DNA of 64,000 bases, from positions 1 to 64,000 of the forward strand of contig NHNY01000006.1 of assembly GCA_002786065.1 (NCBI GenBank), given 5' to 3'. This document shows, in pieces, positions 1 to 11,124 of this stretch; the first letter of the stretch is position 1, and every line of letters starts with the position of its first letter. Under the pieces are notes generated by a model. The model saw nothing but the letters and a program-made list of their open reading frames with translations, was not told the DNA's origin and searched no databases. Source of the stretch: Microcyclospora pomicola (taxonomy: Eukaryota; Ascomycota; Dothideomycetes; Capnodiales). The position numbers were made by a program, and so were the translations under genes.

Positions 1-117
1 GACTGCACCAAGGAGTGTACGGACCGTGAACCTTCCGACGCTACGGAAGATCCGGAGCCCTGTGAGGCGAAAGCGAACTCATCCGTGCAAGCAATGCCGG
101 CGAGGAGAGAGTCATAA
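1..117 (+). CDS. Possible 3' end of a gene cut by the window edge
   Basis: Frame 1 is open from the first base to a TAA at 115-117, giving 38 residues rich in Asp, Glu and Cys (it begins DCTKECTDREPSDATEDPEP). It has no start and no recognised domain. It could be the tail of a gene lying to the left, or a chance open frame; 38 codons is too little to decide. No function is proposed. Confidence 0.15.
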   Translation, partial: DCTKECTDREPSDATEDPEPCEAKANSSVQAMPARRES

Positions 118-2480
118 GCCGCTGTGCACAGCTCGAGCGCGGATTGAGAAGCATGAGTGAGACTGGTTGGCCAGAGTCGAGCTCCGTTAGGGAATCAGGA
201 TGTTGCTAAATGGCGGGCCGATCTCTTCGAACCACCTAGACTTGTTTTTCGTCCAGCATAGACTGCGCAAGTAGGCACACAAGACAAGGATTGGGATGAG
301 CTCCGGTAGCGTGGCTTGCGGCGAATGCCGTTGTCCAGCCCAAGAAGCACAGTAGGACAGACAGGTGGCAGATTGGTGGAGCCTGATGATGTGTTGGCGA
401 CCCATCGATCGGTGTTTGCAGGACTGTGGTTGAACAGCCAAGCGTGGTCGACAAAGGTTTTGATTATCGCCCACGCTTGCGTCAGATACATTGTATGTGG
501 AAGTCCGGTCAAATCCGCACGAGGCCATCGCCACAACAAGCCCCTGTACACGTTTGATCCGCCACGTAACGACCAGGCTTCTCCAAAAGACTGCACACAA
601 AGTGAAGGCATTCGCCAAAGTCCAGATGCAGCACAGATCTGAGGACTTGCGGTCTGAAGTGACGTACCGATCCTCTGCACGGATTCGGATCATCTCTCAT
701 GTAAGCACATGGAGTTGTATAGCAGTACAGTAGAGCTAGTACAGTAGCGTGAGAGCAGGGCCCTAGCTAGCCCGAACAAATCCTCAGCACCAGCCTCGAG
801 TCAGGCATATCGCGGCATTATTCCAGCTACTGGCAAGAAGCACAGCTACATCTGGTTCGTTGCACATGTCTGCGGCAGCACACACCCATCCTGTAGGCGG
901 TCGGGGGGGCGGAGTCGTGATTTGACATTCCGTTGACGTGCCTGCCAGACAATCCTCCGGAGAAACCTCCGCCCCATCGCTAAAGCGCACTGTGCTGAGT
1001 GGTGTAGCGCCCGGCGATACGGGCTGGGCCCACACAATCGTCATATCTCTGCAAGGGTGTGACTCGTTTGGCATGCTGACGGTTGTCTTGCCGCGTTGTC
1101 GAGAGTGTTGGCTGGGATGGTGGCTGATCATAATCCAGGGTGTAGACTCGGCTGATGATCTCGGGTAATCTCTACTAGCCACGCCTGACGACGACCCTGG
1201 AAGCTTCATTGAACCGCAGGTCTGGTCTCGACCTGAAGCATTCAGCTCAGCACGGCGCTGAGCCTTGGGCCCACTGCAAGTCATGATGGCATACCGTCCT
1301 GGCCACCTATCATTTCCGTGTCTGGCTAGCATCAGAAGCCCCGAACCATGTTCCCAACAACCAGTTCCGTGGTGCTTCCGTTGGTCGTCCAACGATCTGG
1401 TAATCTGAACGTTGACGCAGATTGTGACCCGAGTCATGAAACAAGGCCAAGCATCTGCGCTTCACGGACACGGCATGCCGCGCCGTGAGATGAGGTTCCG
1501 ACCGGACGGTGGCCAACCTTGCATCTCATGGTTCCCACCGAATGTTCGTTCACAGCCTGGCCCGGACATGTTCGGTGCTGTTCTCTGTACGAGTCTCTTC
1601 AGTCTTCACCTTCGGTCTCGGTTTCGTCGACACTCTGCGGTCGCCACAGTACTGTCACGGTGATGTATCACTATAGCCCATGTGTACCTCGATCGTCGAT
1701 CATGATCCAGGCATGCCATGATGGACCGAGGCGTGTGTGCTCACCTTACCGATAAATCCGTGGAAACGTTGATGAGCCATCACACCTCCAGCTCTAAACG
1801 TCGACTCGCCCCAGACTGCTGTTTCCGCGATAGTCGTTCATCATTCACTTCGGCGTTGGACGGCGCTTAGACCGGATCGTGTATCGAAAGCCCTAAGTCA
1901 CCTGAGTGGCGGCAAGATCCAAGACATGCATAAGCTGATGATGCTCGCCTCTTGTATATATACCCTTGACCGACAGTACAGTAACTACCACATCGTGTCG
2001 GCATGAATGAGGTGGGAAAGATCGACTTCATCGAAACACCACCAGCCAACTGGGCAACACACGTGTTCATGTCCACACTGTAGCTCGGTGCAGCACAGTA
2101 CTTGTACAGAGGTAAGGACGAGTTATGCCCACTACTAGAACTGCCCCGAACAGTGATATGGATCGTACCTTGTGCTTCACTCGTCCATCGGTCGGCTGAC
2201 CAGCCTTCCGGGATGGAGACGGATGGTGGCGCGACTTCAGACCGGTGGACGTCCTGTCTGATGTCTCACTGGAGCAATGGAAGCCTCGGGCTTGGACTCT
2301 CACTGCACTGCCTTGCTTATGTCATGTCATTTGGATCGTGCTCTTCCTGACTCAGGTCTTCCTCATCACGTCATTCCAGCCTGAACACCACAGTTCATGT
2401 CCCTCGTTCGACTGTTCTTTGCTTCATCTTTGCATCCTGCCAGTATAACCACGACAGCAAACGTCTTCAACTCCCCGGCT
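118..2480. other. Left gene-free stretch, no gene recognised
   Basis: I find no recognisable domain on either strand here. The longest open frames are a 217-residue one on the minus strand (784-1437) and a 168-residue one on the minus strand (187-693). Both have uneven composition, no conserved motif and no clear splice partners, so I treat them as chance. A TATATATA-like run lies at about 1962-1970. The part nearest 2480 should hold the promoter and leader of the glycine-zipper gene. Confidence 0.5.
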
Positions 2481-3335
2481 ATGGCTGCAGCGGATTACTA
2501 CAACCCTGGCGGCGCAGGCGGCGGCGGTAGTAGCACCTTCGGCTCCGGCCCAGCACAACCGCAGAACCATCTTCCGTACCCCATCTCAGACGCTCCTCCG
2601 CCATACTCGCCATACCCGAGCCAGCGTCCGGCATCACAACCGCCACCTCAGCAACGGCCTGTGCACGCACTGGAAAAGGCGTGGTCGTCGCAATACCCAC
2701 AGCAGCACCCGCAGCCACGAGGGCAGTACTATCCGCCGCCACAGCAGCCGGGCGGATATCATCCTCAATTTGCGCCACAGGACAGCATGCCTCCACGACC
2801 ATCCGCACTGTCTAACATGCACCGCCCTCAAGACTTTGCAACACAACGACCGCAACAGCCCTATGCCCCTCAGCAAGGCGGCTACTTTCCACCTCAAGAC
2901 CCTGCGATGCTACAGGCCTATGGTGGAAACCGTCCACATCCACAATCTGGACCCCCACCCGGTCACCAACGCCTCGCCTCCGCCCGTCGACGCTCATACT
3001 CGGATTCGCGCAGTCGAAGTCGAAGTCGAAGCCGGAGCCGCGCTCGTAGGCACCACCACAGCCACCAAGACTCGCAGCGACCTCGAGCGCAAAAGAAGAA
3101 AAGCACGGGTGTGCCGTCCTTTCTGGGTGCAGGTGGCGGCGCTCTGATCGGTGATGCGATCTTCCCCGGGCTGGGTACCCTCGGAGGAGCTATCCTGGGA
3201 GGACTCGGAGGACACGAGTATGGGAAGCAGAGGAGAAGCTATAGCGATACAAAGGATGTGCGGCGAGACCCGCATTCCGATCGTGAGTGGCACGGGGATG
3301 ATCATGCTCGAGGTCGGAGGAGGGATGATAGGTGA
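2481..3335 (+). CDS. Pro/Gln-rich protein with RS repeats and a glycine-zipper segment
   Basis: One exon. I chose the ATG at 2481 (MAAADYYNPGG) over the in-frame ATG at 2397 because the extra 28 residues look like untranslated leader; this gives 284 residues. Order of parts: a Pro/Gln/Tyr/Gly-rich disordered head of about 170 residues; a basic RS segment with repeated SRSRSRSR; a hydrophobic glycine zipper (FLGAGGGALIGDAIFPGLG, then TLGGAILGGLGG) of the 2TM glycine-zipper kind; and a charged Arg/Asp/His tail. Glycine zippers pack two helices in a membrane or self-associate. Related fungal proteins are known only as hypothetical glycine-zipper proteins. The coding call is firm; membrane location is inferred and its role is unknown. 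Confidence 0.8.
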   Translation: MAAADYYNPGGAGGGGSSTFGSGPAQPQNHLPYPISDAPPPYSPYPSQRPASQPPPQQRPVHALEKAWSSQYPQQHPQPRGQYYPPPQQPGGYHPQFAPQDSMPPRPSALSNMHRPQDFATQRPQQPYAPQQGGYFPPQDPAMLQAYGGNRPHPQSGPPPGHQRLASARRRSYSDSRSRSRSRSRSRARRHHHSHQDSQRPRAQKKKSTGVPSFLGAGGGALIGDAIFPGLGTLGGAILGGLGGHEYGKQRRSYSDTKDVRRDPHSDREWHGDDHARGRRRDDR

Positions 3336-4136
3336 AGCGGACGCTGGTCGTCTGCTGTGATCGCGTCGTGTCTACGGGGTCGGAATTGTATATTTATCTA
3401 ATTGATGAGCTACATGTCCTTACGAGTGAAATCTGTTCATGTTGTACAAAACAATTTCCAGAGAGCGAGAGATGGTGAAGCCGAGTAGTGCGTAGCCTTG
3501 TCAGTCTGGTACATGAGAGGAAGAGATACGCGATCTTGTGTGATGTTTGATGTATGTGTCGCATGAACGCCCAACTGCAAGGCGAGGATTCATACCTTAC
3601 TCAGCCCATACGATCTAACTCGCCCAACTGAAACAAGGCAATTCACACTCATATCTGTGAGACACAGTGTACAAACGTAAGGCCGGCACATGTAGGTATG
3701 AGCATGGCAACATGGCCAACCGCGGGCGACTGCTACGATAAATGGGCCTACTAGTCCTTATCCGCCCTGGAAGAATAGATAAACCGGTCCGAAATGCATG
3801 AGAGATGAAACGGCGCGACATCGTTCTTCCATGGACTTTCGTCACTTCGGACATTGAATCGCTGACGATCACATGTGGACGTATTTATCTATGTACAGGT
3901 AAATGAGCAGCGGGTTTCACGATGGGCATCTCCATCCATGATGAGGCCGAGCTAGTGTGGACGAAAGTGCAGTGGGCGAGGCGATCTTCAACACGCCGCT
4001 CTCCTCCCACTTCGCCCACCGATTTTGGGGTCGAGAAGCTTGTGCGGCGCTGCGTTCAACACCGCGCTTTCGAGCAGACTTATTCACGAATGAGATGATT
4101 GGCCATGTCTAGGATCCCGCTCGAATTCACACAGTA
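3336..4136. other. Intergenic stretch, no gene seen
   Basis: About 800 bp between two genes on the plus strand. Only short open frames are present (the longest is 85 residues on the minus strand, without any motif). It should hold the 3' end of the glycine-zipper gene and the promoter of the Rgt1-like factor. I cannot name a specific operator. Confidence 0.5.
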
Positions 4137-6380
4137 ATGGCGACGAGCAATAGCATCGAGGAGGGGCAATACCAATCCTATCCGTCGCCGAACCATCACA
4201 TCGGCAACCTTCCCTTCTACCACGAAAACAATCCCCAACAATCCCAGGTACCACGAAATGACTCGCGAACAAACGCCGAGTCGTCGGCTCGCCATGAGGC
4301 AGATCCTGGGCATGATGCCGCCTCGGACGACCAACAACTCCGCGCGAACCTTGAGGACATGATGGGCACATTTGGGTCGCCAGAATTGCGGCGGTTGGGA
4401 ATGGAAGACTCCCCAGGACTTACGAGTCACGCAACAGATGTATTCCCACGGACCAGCGGATCACCTACAAGCGCCCTACCAAATACCGCCAGACAGAAAG
4501 AGCGGCAGAAAGTCAGCCGGGCGTGCGATGAGTGTCGCCGGAAGAAGATCCGCTGCGATGCGGCAGACGAGACAGGTTCGACACCGTGCACGAATTGTAC
4601 GCGGACGTTGGCGACGTGTGCGTTCAGTCGGCAGCCGATGAAGCGAGGGCCGAGCAAAGGGTATATTAAAGAGCTGTCGGAGAGGTTGAACACACTCGAG
4701 GCGCAGGTCCATCCATCACATCTGCCGCAGCAACAGGCTCAGACGGAAATGCAACACCTTCATCAGACGATGCAGGAGGGATTCCAAAATTTCGAATATG
4801 TCGGTCAGATCTCGATGGACCCGCGGGTGGGCGAGAAGAGGACTTTTGATGCGGCGGAAGGGTTGCAGAGCGGATATTCTCAACTCTCTTCTCGACCGGC
4901 TCCAGGTCTTCAGATACAAGCGTCGTCTTCTGGCAGACAATCGCTTGTACCACAGCAGCATCCGCAGTACTCTTCACATCCACAGTCTCGTTTGCCTCCC
5001 GCGGGACAGGAGCAAGTCGTTCAGACATTCTGGCGACAGGGCGCTAACGACCATAGACAAGAACCGATGGGAGCTTCTTACGATCACGAACCGAACATGA
5101 ACATTACGACCTTCGACTGGGATGAGACTGTCGTAGATGAGTATCACAGGATCATTCATAAAACATTTCCATTACTTCCTACCAACAAGGCTCGGCTGCG
5201 GCAACGACTAGCTGAATGCCCGGCTTCTCTGAGAGAGGCTTTCGTCACTGCGCTGGACTGCCTTATGCGCACCTTTCCTACGACGACATTGCCTCCCAAC
5301 GACTCCTATCCACAGGCGCTCAAGAAAGCTGCAGAGCTGCTGGCCAAATATCCTTTTGACAATCCGAGCACGCATACAAATGCAACGAACTTGGTCTATC
5401 TCCAGACGCTGTTGCTGATGGCCCTGGAAAGTGACAATCACGGACCGGCCACGATGAGGGGTCAGGCTGGACCTTCGCGAGCGGAATGGCTCGGTCGTGC
5501 AGCGGGTGTCGCTGGTCAACTAGAGATCAACGTGCTTCGGACTACAAATCAATCTGTCATGGACGGTGATCGTGACTCGGAAGAACGGCTTTCACGACGA
5601 GTGTGGTGGGTACTTTTCATTCTTGATCGGTGGCATGCTTCTTCCACTGCCGACCTGCTGAAGCTACCAGAGAATTCTGTCGTGCTCCTGCCAGAAGACC
5701 AGTACCTCCTTGGCGAGTCCACATACCACCTAGCCCGCCTGTCTTTCATCATCGGTCACCTCGCCGCCATCCTCACCACCACCAAGACTCCATCTACTGA
5801 TGTCATGGCGCCTTCCAATCCAGCCTCCGCGCTCCTCGGCCTCACTCTCGCCGGCGAGATTGACCGTTTCCGCGAATCCGTCGAGTCCGTCTGGGGCTCG
5901 CTCAACCTCGTCCACCTCTCCTATCACCACTGCCATCTCCTCATCAAACGCCTGAGCCCCACGACCGAACCCAGCGAACTCGTCGGGCATGCCGTCAAGG
6001 TCGCCACCGTGCTCAATTCCCGCCTGACCCCGGTCACCCCGCTGAACCACCAATTCGGCGCCCTGGCCTCCATGACCCTCTGCGAACTCTGCGACGTCCC
6101 CACCACCCGCGCCGAAGCCCTCCGGGGTCTGGACCATATGGCGGAAGCGCTCGGCGAAGGCCGCGGCTTGGCGGGAAAATTGGACAGCGAGGGCTGGGAC
6201 GGCGCGATTCGGGAAATGGTGCTCGCGAAACGCGGTCGGATGAGAGCTGGTCGTGATGATGGAGCTGGTAGTGGAGGTGCGATTGGAGACGACGGCGACG
6301 GCCGCACGTTCAATCCTACCAGCTTGACGCGCTATGGCTATCTGACGGCCCTGGGTCATGGACGATTTCAGACGAGATGA
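4137..6380 (+). CDS. Zn2Cys6 transcription factor, Rgt1-like
   Basis: A 747-residue intronless nuclear factor. The zinc cluster is visible at C130, C133, C140, C151, C154 and C161 (CX2CX6CX10CX2CX6C; RACDECRRKKIRC). It is followed directly by KRGPSKGYIKELSERL, a linker and short coiled coil typical of the yeast Rgt1 group, which controls hexose-transporter genes in response to glucose. A Gln-rich stretch comes next. From about residue 325 there is a fungal-specific transcription-factor domain, with DWDETVVDEYHRIIHKTFPL at its start and RRVWWVLFILDRWHA inside it. The tail from about 690 is Gly/Asp-rich. The start is the first ATG of the open frame. Family is clear; the link to sugar transport is transferred from yeast and untested here, because other Zn2Cys6 groups share the GPSKGY linker. 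Confidence 0.9.
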   Translation: MATSNSIEEGQYQSYPSPNHHIGNLPFYHENNPQQSQVPRNDSRTNAESSARHEADPGHDAASDDQQLRANLEDMMGTFGSPELRRLGMEDSPGLTSHATDVFPRTSGSPTSALPNTARQKERQKVSRACDECRRKKIRCDAADETGSTPCTNCTRTLATCAFSRQPMKRGPSKGYIKELSERLNTLEAQVHPSHLPQQQAQTEMQHLHQTMQEGFQNFEYVGQISMDPRVGEKRTFDAAEGLQSGYSQLSSRPAPGLQIQASSSGRQSLVPQQHPQYSSHPQSRLPPAGQEQVVQTFWRQGANDHRQEPMGASYDHEPNMNITTFDWDETVVDEYHRIIHKTFPLLPTNKARLRQRLAECPASLREAFVTALDCLMRTFPTTTLPPNDSYPQALKKAAELLAKYPFDNPSTHTNATNLVYLQTLLLMALESDNHGPATMRGQAGPSRAEWLGRAAGVAGQLEINVLRTTNQSVMDGDRDSEERLSRRVWWVLFILDRWHASSTADLLKLPENSVVLLPEDQYLLGESTYHLARLSFIIGHLAAILTTTKTPSTDVMAPSNPASALLGLTLAGEIDRFRESVESVWGSLNLVHLSYHHCHLLIKRLSPTTEPSELVGHAVKVATVLNSRLTPVTPLNHQFGALASMTLCELCDVPTTRAEALRGLDHMAEALGEGRGLAGKLDSEGWDGAIREMVLAKRGRMRAGRDDGAGSGGAIGDDGDGRTFNPTSLTRYGYLTALGHGRFQTR

Positions 6381-7868
6381 AGAGGCAATAGTTGCACGGC
6401 GTGCGCAGTCTGCCGAGCGCCAACTACCGTCTCGTGTGGCGTGCGCAGGCTAAACAGTCCTCGGACGGCGCCAGATCACGATCTACGTTTACCATTTCAG
6501 CGGTCGATTATCGTTGAAGACGAAAGCAGCTTCCGAGATTGCTCCTGTATCCAATGGCGAAAGTGAAGGATATGTACATTACACTTGCAAATACGATACA
6601 AGGATGTTCTTTGGTTGGAGCTCGTTCTGGATTGAATACTGCAGCATACCGCAGACCAATCTGGCCAGGAAACATGTGCAAGCAGCGCGAAAGTCGTGCT
6701 CTGGGCATTGGGCCATACGTATCATGGCTGTAACTTCACGATTGAATTGAGCGAGGCTGCAACTCTGCGGTTGATGACGAAGCAGAGAGAATACTGCTTA
6801 ACCCAGACCAATGATGAAGAGAAGTCGTACAACTATCATAGCCACGGATTCTAGTCTAGATGACACAGACTTGGAAGATGTTCTTACAACCATCCTACAC
6901 AGGAGGGCAGCCCGTGACTTTGCTCAAAACTATAACATCAGCTCATGATCTCCCATTTCGGTCAGCTCAGCCGTGTCTGGACTTTTCTCGTATTGCGGCC
7001 ATTAAGTTCCACCTACGCTTATTGCCTTGCATGGGTGCGCGCGTCTCATGCCTTGACATGCTTCGATCTATCGACCGGCGCCAAGCGCAGTTCTCATCCG
7101 CTCGTCCACAGGCGTACAGTTCGGGAAGCTGATTTCAGCTGCGTAGAGAACTCTCTCAGTAGGCGTAGAAGCAAAGTTGCTTCCAGGAGACCATCTCTAT
7201 CACATGCATCATGACGTCCGAGGAAGATGCGGGTATAATCACAAAATACCCGCAGCCACGACATCACAACGTTTAACCCCGGATCACATGCCAAACGAGC
7301 AGTGCATCATGTGCATACGCATAGCACCGTCAAGCAGAAACAATGATGCCGCAATAATGCCCCGGCATAAAAACCCCACTTGCACCTCATCTTGCGTCCG
7401 TATGCGCAGAGAGTTCCGGATCCGGACAAGTGCGCGATGCCGTCCATCCAATGAGAAGAATTACGACTTTACTTTGGTCGATCCTGGCGCTGACAGACGT
7501 CCCCACGCGTCGTCTATAAACGTGGAACCGGTTGGAACGAGCGCAGGGTTGCGCATTTCGGTCATTTACGAACTGTAGTGCGGTGGATTTGTGCATCTTC
7601 AGTTTATCGTTCACGGACACACGCATCCGTGGATGTAATTTGGCTGCCTGGAACTCGTCACATATATCTAGATCTATGTCCCGATCAGCAGTTTGTTTTA
7701 CGACACTATTTGAGCGGATTAAATTCATATCTAGATCAGCATCTGTTGTGTGATCAGTGTTTCACATCTATTCACCACGCATACTGTGATATCTCATAGC
7801 CAAGAGCAAGTCTTGAAGACGAATTCTACCTAGGAAGAACTCCTGACCAGGGAGTCTCAACCGCAAAG
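6381..7868. other. Intergenic stretch, no gene seen
   Basis: About 1.5 kb with many short overlapping open frames, none above 133 residues and none with a domain. Base composition is visibly more A/T-rich than the flanking exons, especially 7570-7860. The last few hundred bases include TATAAA-like words (about 7514-7519), which could serve the hydroxylase gene that starts at 7869. Confidence 0.5.
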
Positions 7869-8973
7869 ATGGGTTTCGCCAAAGGTCCCGACCGGATCAC
7901 AGATAACATGAAGAGCACCTGGCGACAGGACAAGAGCCAGTGGAAGTTTGCCCATCGGTTCCTCGAGCGGGTCAATGGTGAGGATCATGTCTTCCTTCTT
8001 CCTTCTCAGAACCATCCACTAACGAATGCATTCAGCCTACTCCACCGACCTGGACAAACCCGTGCCCGTCTTCCAAAAGACCGACCCGATCCCCTACATG
8101 ACCCAGTGGTCGGTCCACCGCTACGTCCTCGTGCACGCCCTGTGGCCTCTGGCCGTCCAGAAGCTGTACATGTTCGTCACCGGCCACAACTTCAGCCCCT
8201 TCGCCACCTTCCTCTTCTACACCGCCGCCATCCAGATCAACGCCATCCACGAAGTGCGCCTCCTGCGGCGCCTCGGCCACATCCACGGCTTCCTCGACGG
8301 CGACAAGCACGCCCGCGACGAGATCCCCGACGTCGGGGTCGAGAAGGTCGTCAACTCGGTCACGCTGACGACCGTCACGCGCATGCTCATGGCCGTCTTC
8401 CTCAGCTACGCCTCGCACAAGCCGACCACCCTATCCCTCTGGCTCCCGCTCGAGCTCGCCCTGTACCCCGTCATCCTCGACCTGTTCTTCTACACCTACC
8501 ACCGCGCGTGCCACGAGGTCGACGGCCTGTGGAAGTACCACCGCACGCACCACCTGACCAAGCACCCCGTCGCGCTGCTCTCGTCCTACGCCGACGCCGA
8601 GCAGGAAGTCATCGAGATCGCCCTCATCCCGCTGCTGACGTATGCCTCGCTCAAGCTGCTCGGCCTGCCCATGCCCTTCTACGACTGGTGGATCTGCCAC
8701 TCCTACACCATCTTCTCCGAAGCCTTCGGCCACTGCGGCCTGCGCGTCTGGGCCACCACCGCCACCGTCATCGCCCCGCTGCTGCGCGCCCTCGACATGG
8801 AGCTGGTGCTGGAAGACCACGACCTCCACCATCGCAACGGCTGGAGGCAGAGCTATAACTACGGCAAGGCGACGCGCGTCTGGGATCGCTTGTTCGGCAC
8901 GTGCGGCGAGCGCATCGAGGGTAAAGACGAGAACATCGATTATACGAATAAGGTCGACTTTCCGTTATTTTAG
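7869..8973 (+). CDS. Fatty acid hydroxylase / sterol desaturase family membrane enzyme
   Basis: Two exons, 7869-7977 and 8036-8973, with a 58 bp intron (GTGAGG...TTCAG, branch CTAAC at 8019-8023); 348 residues. The three histidine boxes of the membrane di-iron hydroxylase/desaturase superfamily are all present: HRACH at about 192-196, HRTHH at about 205-209 and HDLHH at about 298-302. Hydrophobic segments flank them, as in ER enzymes that oxidise sterols or long acyl chains using O2. The substrate cannot be read from sequence; it is not an obvious Erg25 or Erg3. Exon 2 has an extreme preference for C or G in third positions (runs such as TTCGCCACCTTCCTCTTC), stronger than most genes around it, which may reflect high expression or a different history. 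It ends 304 bp from the stop of the convergent permease gene. Confidence 0.9.
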
Positions 8974-9277
8974 AGCGATGATGTACTCGACATGACCTGT
9001 ATAGAGTAGCTACTCGGATATCTTTTGATTTTCAAAGTATATGCATTTTGAATATCTTGCGATTAAGCTGAAGCACATACCAGCCAACACTCTTCTTTAC
9101 CTCACCACAGTCATTCGCCACATGTCATTTCTGGACACAATACATGAAAGCCTTGCGAGCACGCAGGGCCTTTCAGAAATGATCAATGACGCAGTCGTGA
9201 GACGGAAAGGTACACCATAAGTAGCTTGTGATGCTACCGGGCAAAGACATGAGTTGTTCCTACAGCTACCCTACCCT
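8974..9277. other. Convergent intergenic gap
   Basis: Three hundred bases between two convergent stop codons. It is A/T-richer than the flanking exons and should hold both polyadenylation regions. No gene seen. Confidence 0.5.
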
Positions 9278-11124
9278 CTAATGCTGCTCTATCGCCCGCA
9301 ACGCCGCCGTCCGCATGACCTTCTCCTGCGCCTCGCTGAGCCCCACCACGCCCTCCGCGATATCATCATGCGCCGTCAACACGACCTTGGGCCCTTCGTA
9401 GCCGTGATTGCGCTTCCACAGGTACCACAGCGTGAGCAGCAGCGTGCATCCGCCCGTCATGACGCAGGCATAGTTCATCCCCGGGACCGTGGTGGGCTGG
9501 ACGTACGGGAACATGTAGATGACGCTGGACACGATGATGTACGCACACGCGGTCCCGGAGACGGGATAGGCGACCCAGGCCGGCATGAAGAATGGCCCTG
9601 GGGTGAGGTTGCGGCGGCCGGAGAGGAGGTGCGGGAGGATCGCGGCCAGGTAGCTCCAGGTCGTGAAGATGGTGAAGGTGCCGATGATGGCGGTGAAGGC
9701 GGTCGCGTTGCCCACGTAGATGGCGCCAAGACAGGTGACGCAGATGCCACAGACGAGCTGGGCGTTGAACGGGTTGCCGTGTCGTGCAGAGATGTGGCGC
9801 AGCCATCCGCTGAAAGGGGTGGCGTCGTCTCTGCTGATCACCCATAGTTGGCGACCGGCAGTGATGTAGCCACCTGGGATGTTGAGGATGTTGTCGATGA
9901 AGAACAGAATCAGCAGGCCTAGTGTGCCGGCATTGGACCGCATGCCTTGCTGGAACATGGCGGCTAGAGGTAGAGCCGTGATAGTTGTGTTGAAGACTGC
10001 ATCAAGATCAGTGACGCAGTAGAGCTAGGAATTGCGAGTTAGCTAGAGTAGTGTTTGCAACTCCTACTTCCTCACACTTACCACTGCCGTGTAGAACGCA
10101 AAAGTGGTGATGGAGCCAATGGTCATCTGGGCAAGGATGCCGTACGGGATGTTCTTTCGAGGGTTGGGACACTCCTCACTGCCATCGAGCCGTGTTAGTA
10201 ATACGCTTTCTGTTTGTCTGCATGATCTCCACCAACCTCATGTGTGCGACCGCATCCGGTGTGCCAATAGCATAAGCACCGTTCAAAATACCCATCAGGA
10301 AGACCAGGCCATTGCTGTCCCATCCCGTCAGGTTCTGCCATTCACCCCAGACGAATGCGTTGCTTGCGTATCCGTAGCCCGTTTGACTAGGCATGATGGC
10401 ACAGGTCAAGGTCACCACGAGAAAGATGACCAGCAGCAACGCTCCCATAGCGGTTGTAGCTTTGGCCAAGATTCGTTGACCGAACAGAACAAGGCTCAAG
10501 TCCGTCCAGGTGACGACGACAAACACGATGAAAACATGCCACCGTTGGAGGACGTACTCCGGATGGTACAGACTGTACATCGCGATCACGGTCTCGGCGG
10601 CGAACAGACTGGCACTTGCAGCCCCAAAGACCCATGCAAGCCAGTTGAAGAACCCAGCGTACCAGCTGAACACACGCCCGTAACGAGGTCCAGCCGTGAC
10701 GGAAGCCCAGTGGTACACATTGGCCGAGCTAGGGAGTGCGGAAGCCAGCTCAGCGAGAGACAAGCCGATGCACGTGTAGAAGAAGATGGCGGCCAGCAGC
10801 CCGTACATCACGCCTGGTCCGCCGCCATTGTATAGACTGATGACCAGCGCTCCGCCGCCGGCTCCCCTAAGATGTGGTTTAGCATCAGCTTCGAGTGAGA
10901 GGGGTGGTCGCAGCATACCAAGCGTTGTCTCCCAAAACCCCCAACGAACAAATACTCCAGAAACCAAACGTTCGGGTGATCTCTTGGATGTGTCCAGAGA
11001 CGTTGAGGAGCTCGCCTTCCTGGAGGTCATCATCCGGGGATAGAGCTACATCGTGCAGAACCTTGTTATCTTTCTCCGTGACTTTTCGATCTGTTTCATT
11101 CACATCCATATTTTCAAACGACAC
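9278..11124 (-). CDS. APC-superfamily permease, choline/GABA type
   Basis: Four exons on the minus strand: 10919-11124, 10237-10866, 10082-10178 and 9278-10024. Introns are 52, 58 and 57 bp (donors GTATGC, GTTGGT, GTAAGT). The joins are all in frame, giving 559 residues. A cytosolic head is followed by about 12 membrane segments. Family marks are SGHIQEITRTFGFWSICSLG at the start of TM1, YNGGGPGVMYG, ELASALPSSANVYHWAS after TM2-3, HMSEECPNPRKNIPYG in the middle, and IPGGYITAGRQLWVISRDDA later. These fit the fungal choline/GABA/amino-acid permease group (Hnm1, Uga4), which imports small amino compounds across the plasma membrane. Exact substrate is unknown. Convergent with the hydroxylase gene; no functional link is evident. 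Confidence 0.9.

Noticed and set aside
784-1437. 217-residue frame on the minus strand near the left edge
   Set aside because: No motif, irregular composition and no splice partners; could be chance at this base composition.
5730-6359. 209-residue frame on the minus strand
   Set aside because: Antisense to the C-terminal part of the Rgt1-like factor, in C-rich codon DNA that leaves other frames open.
7869-8858. 329-residue frame reading past the first intron of the hydroxylase gene
   Set aside because: Arg/Pro/His-rich product caused by GC-rich codons read in the wrong frame; the spliced frame has the three histidine boxes.
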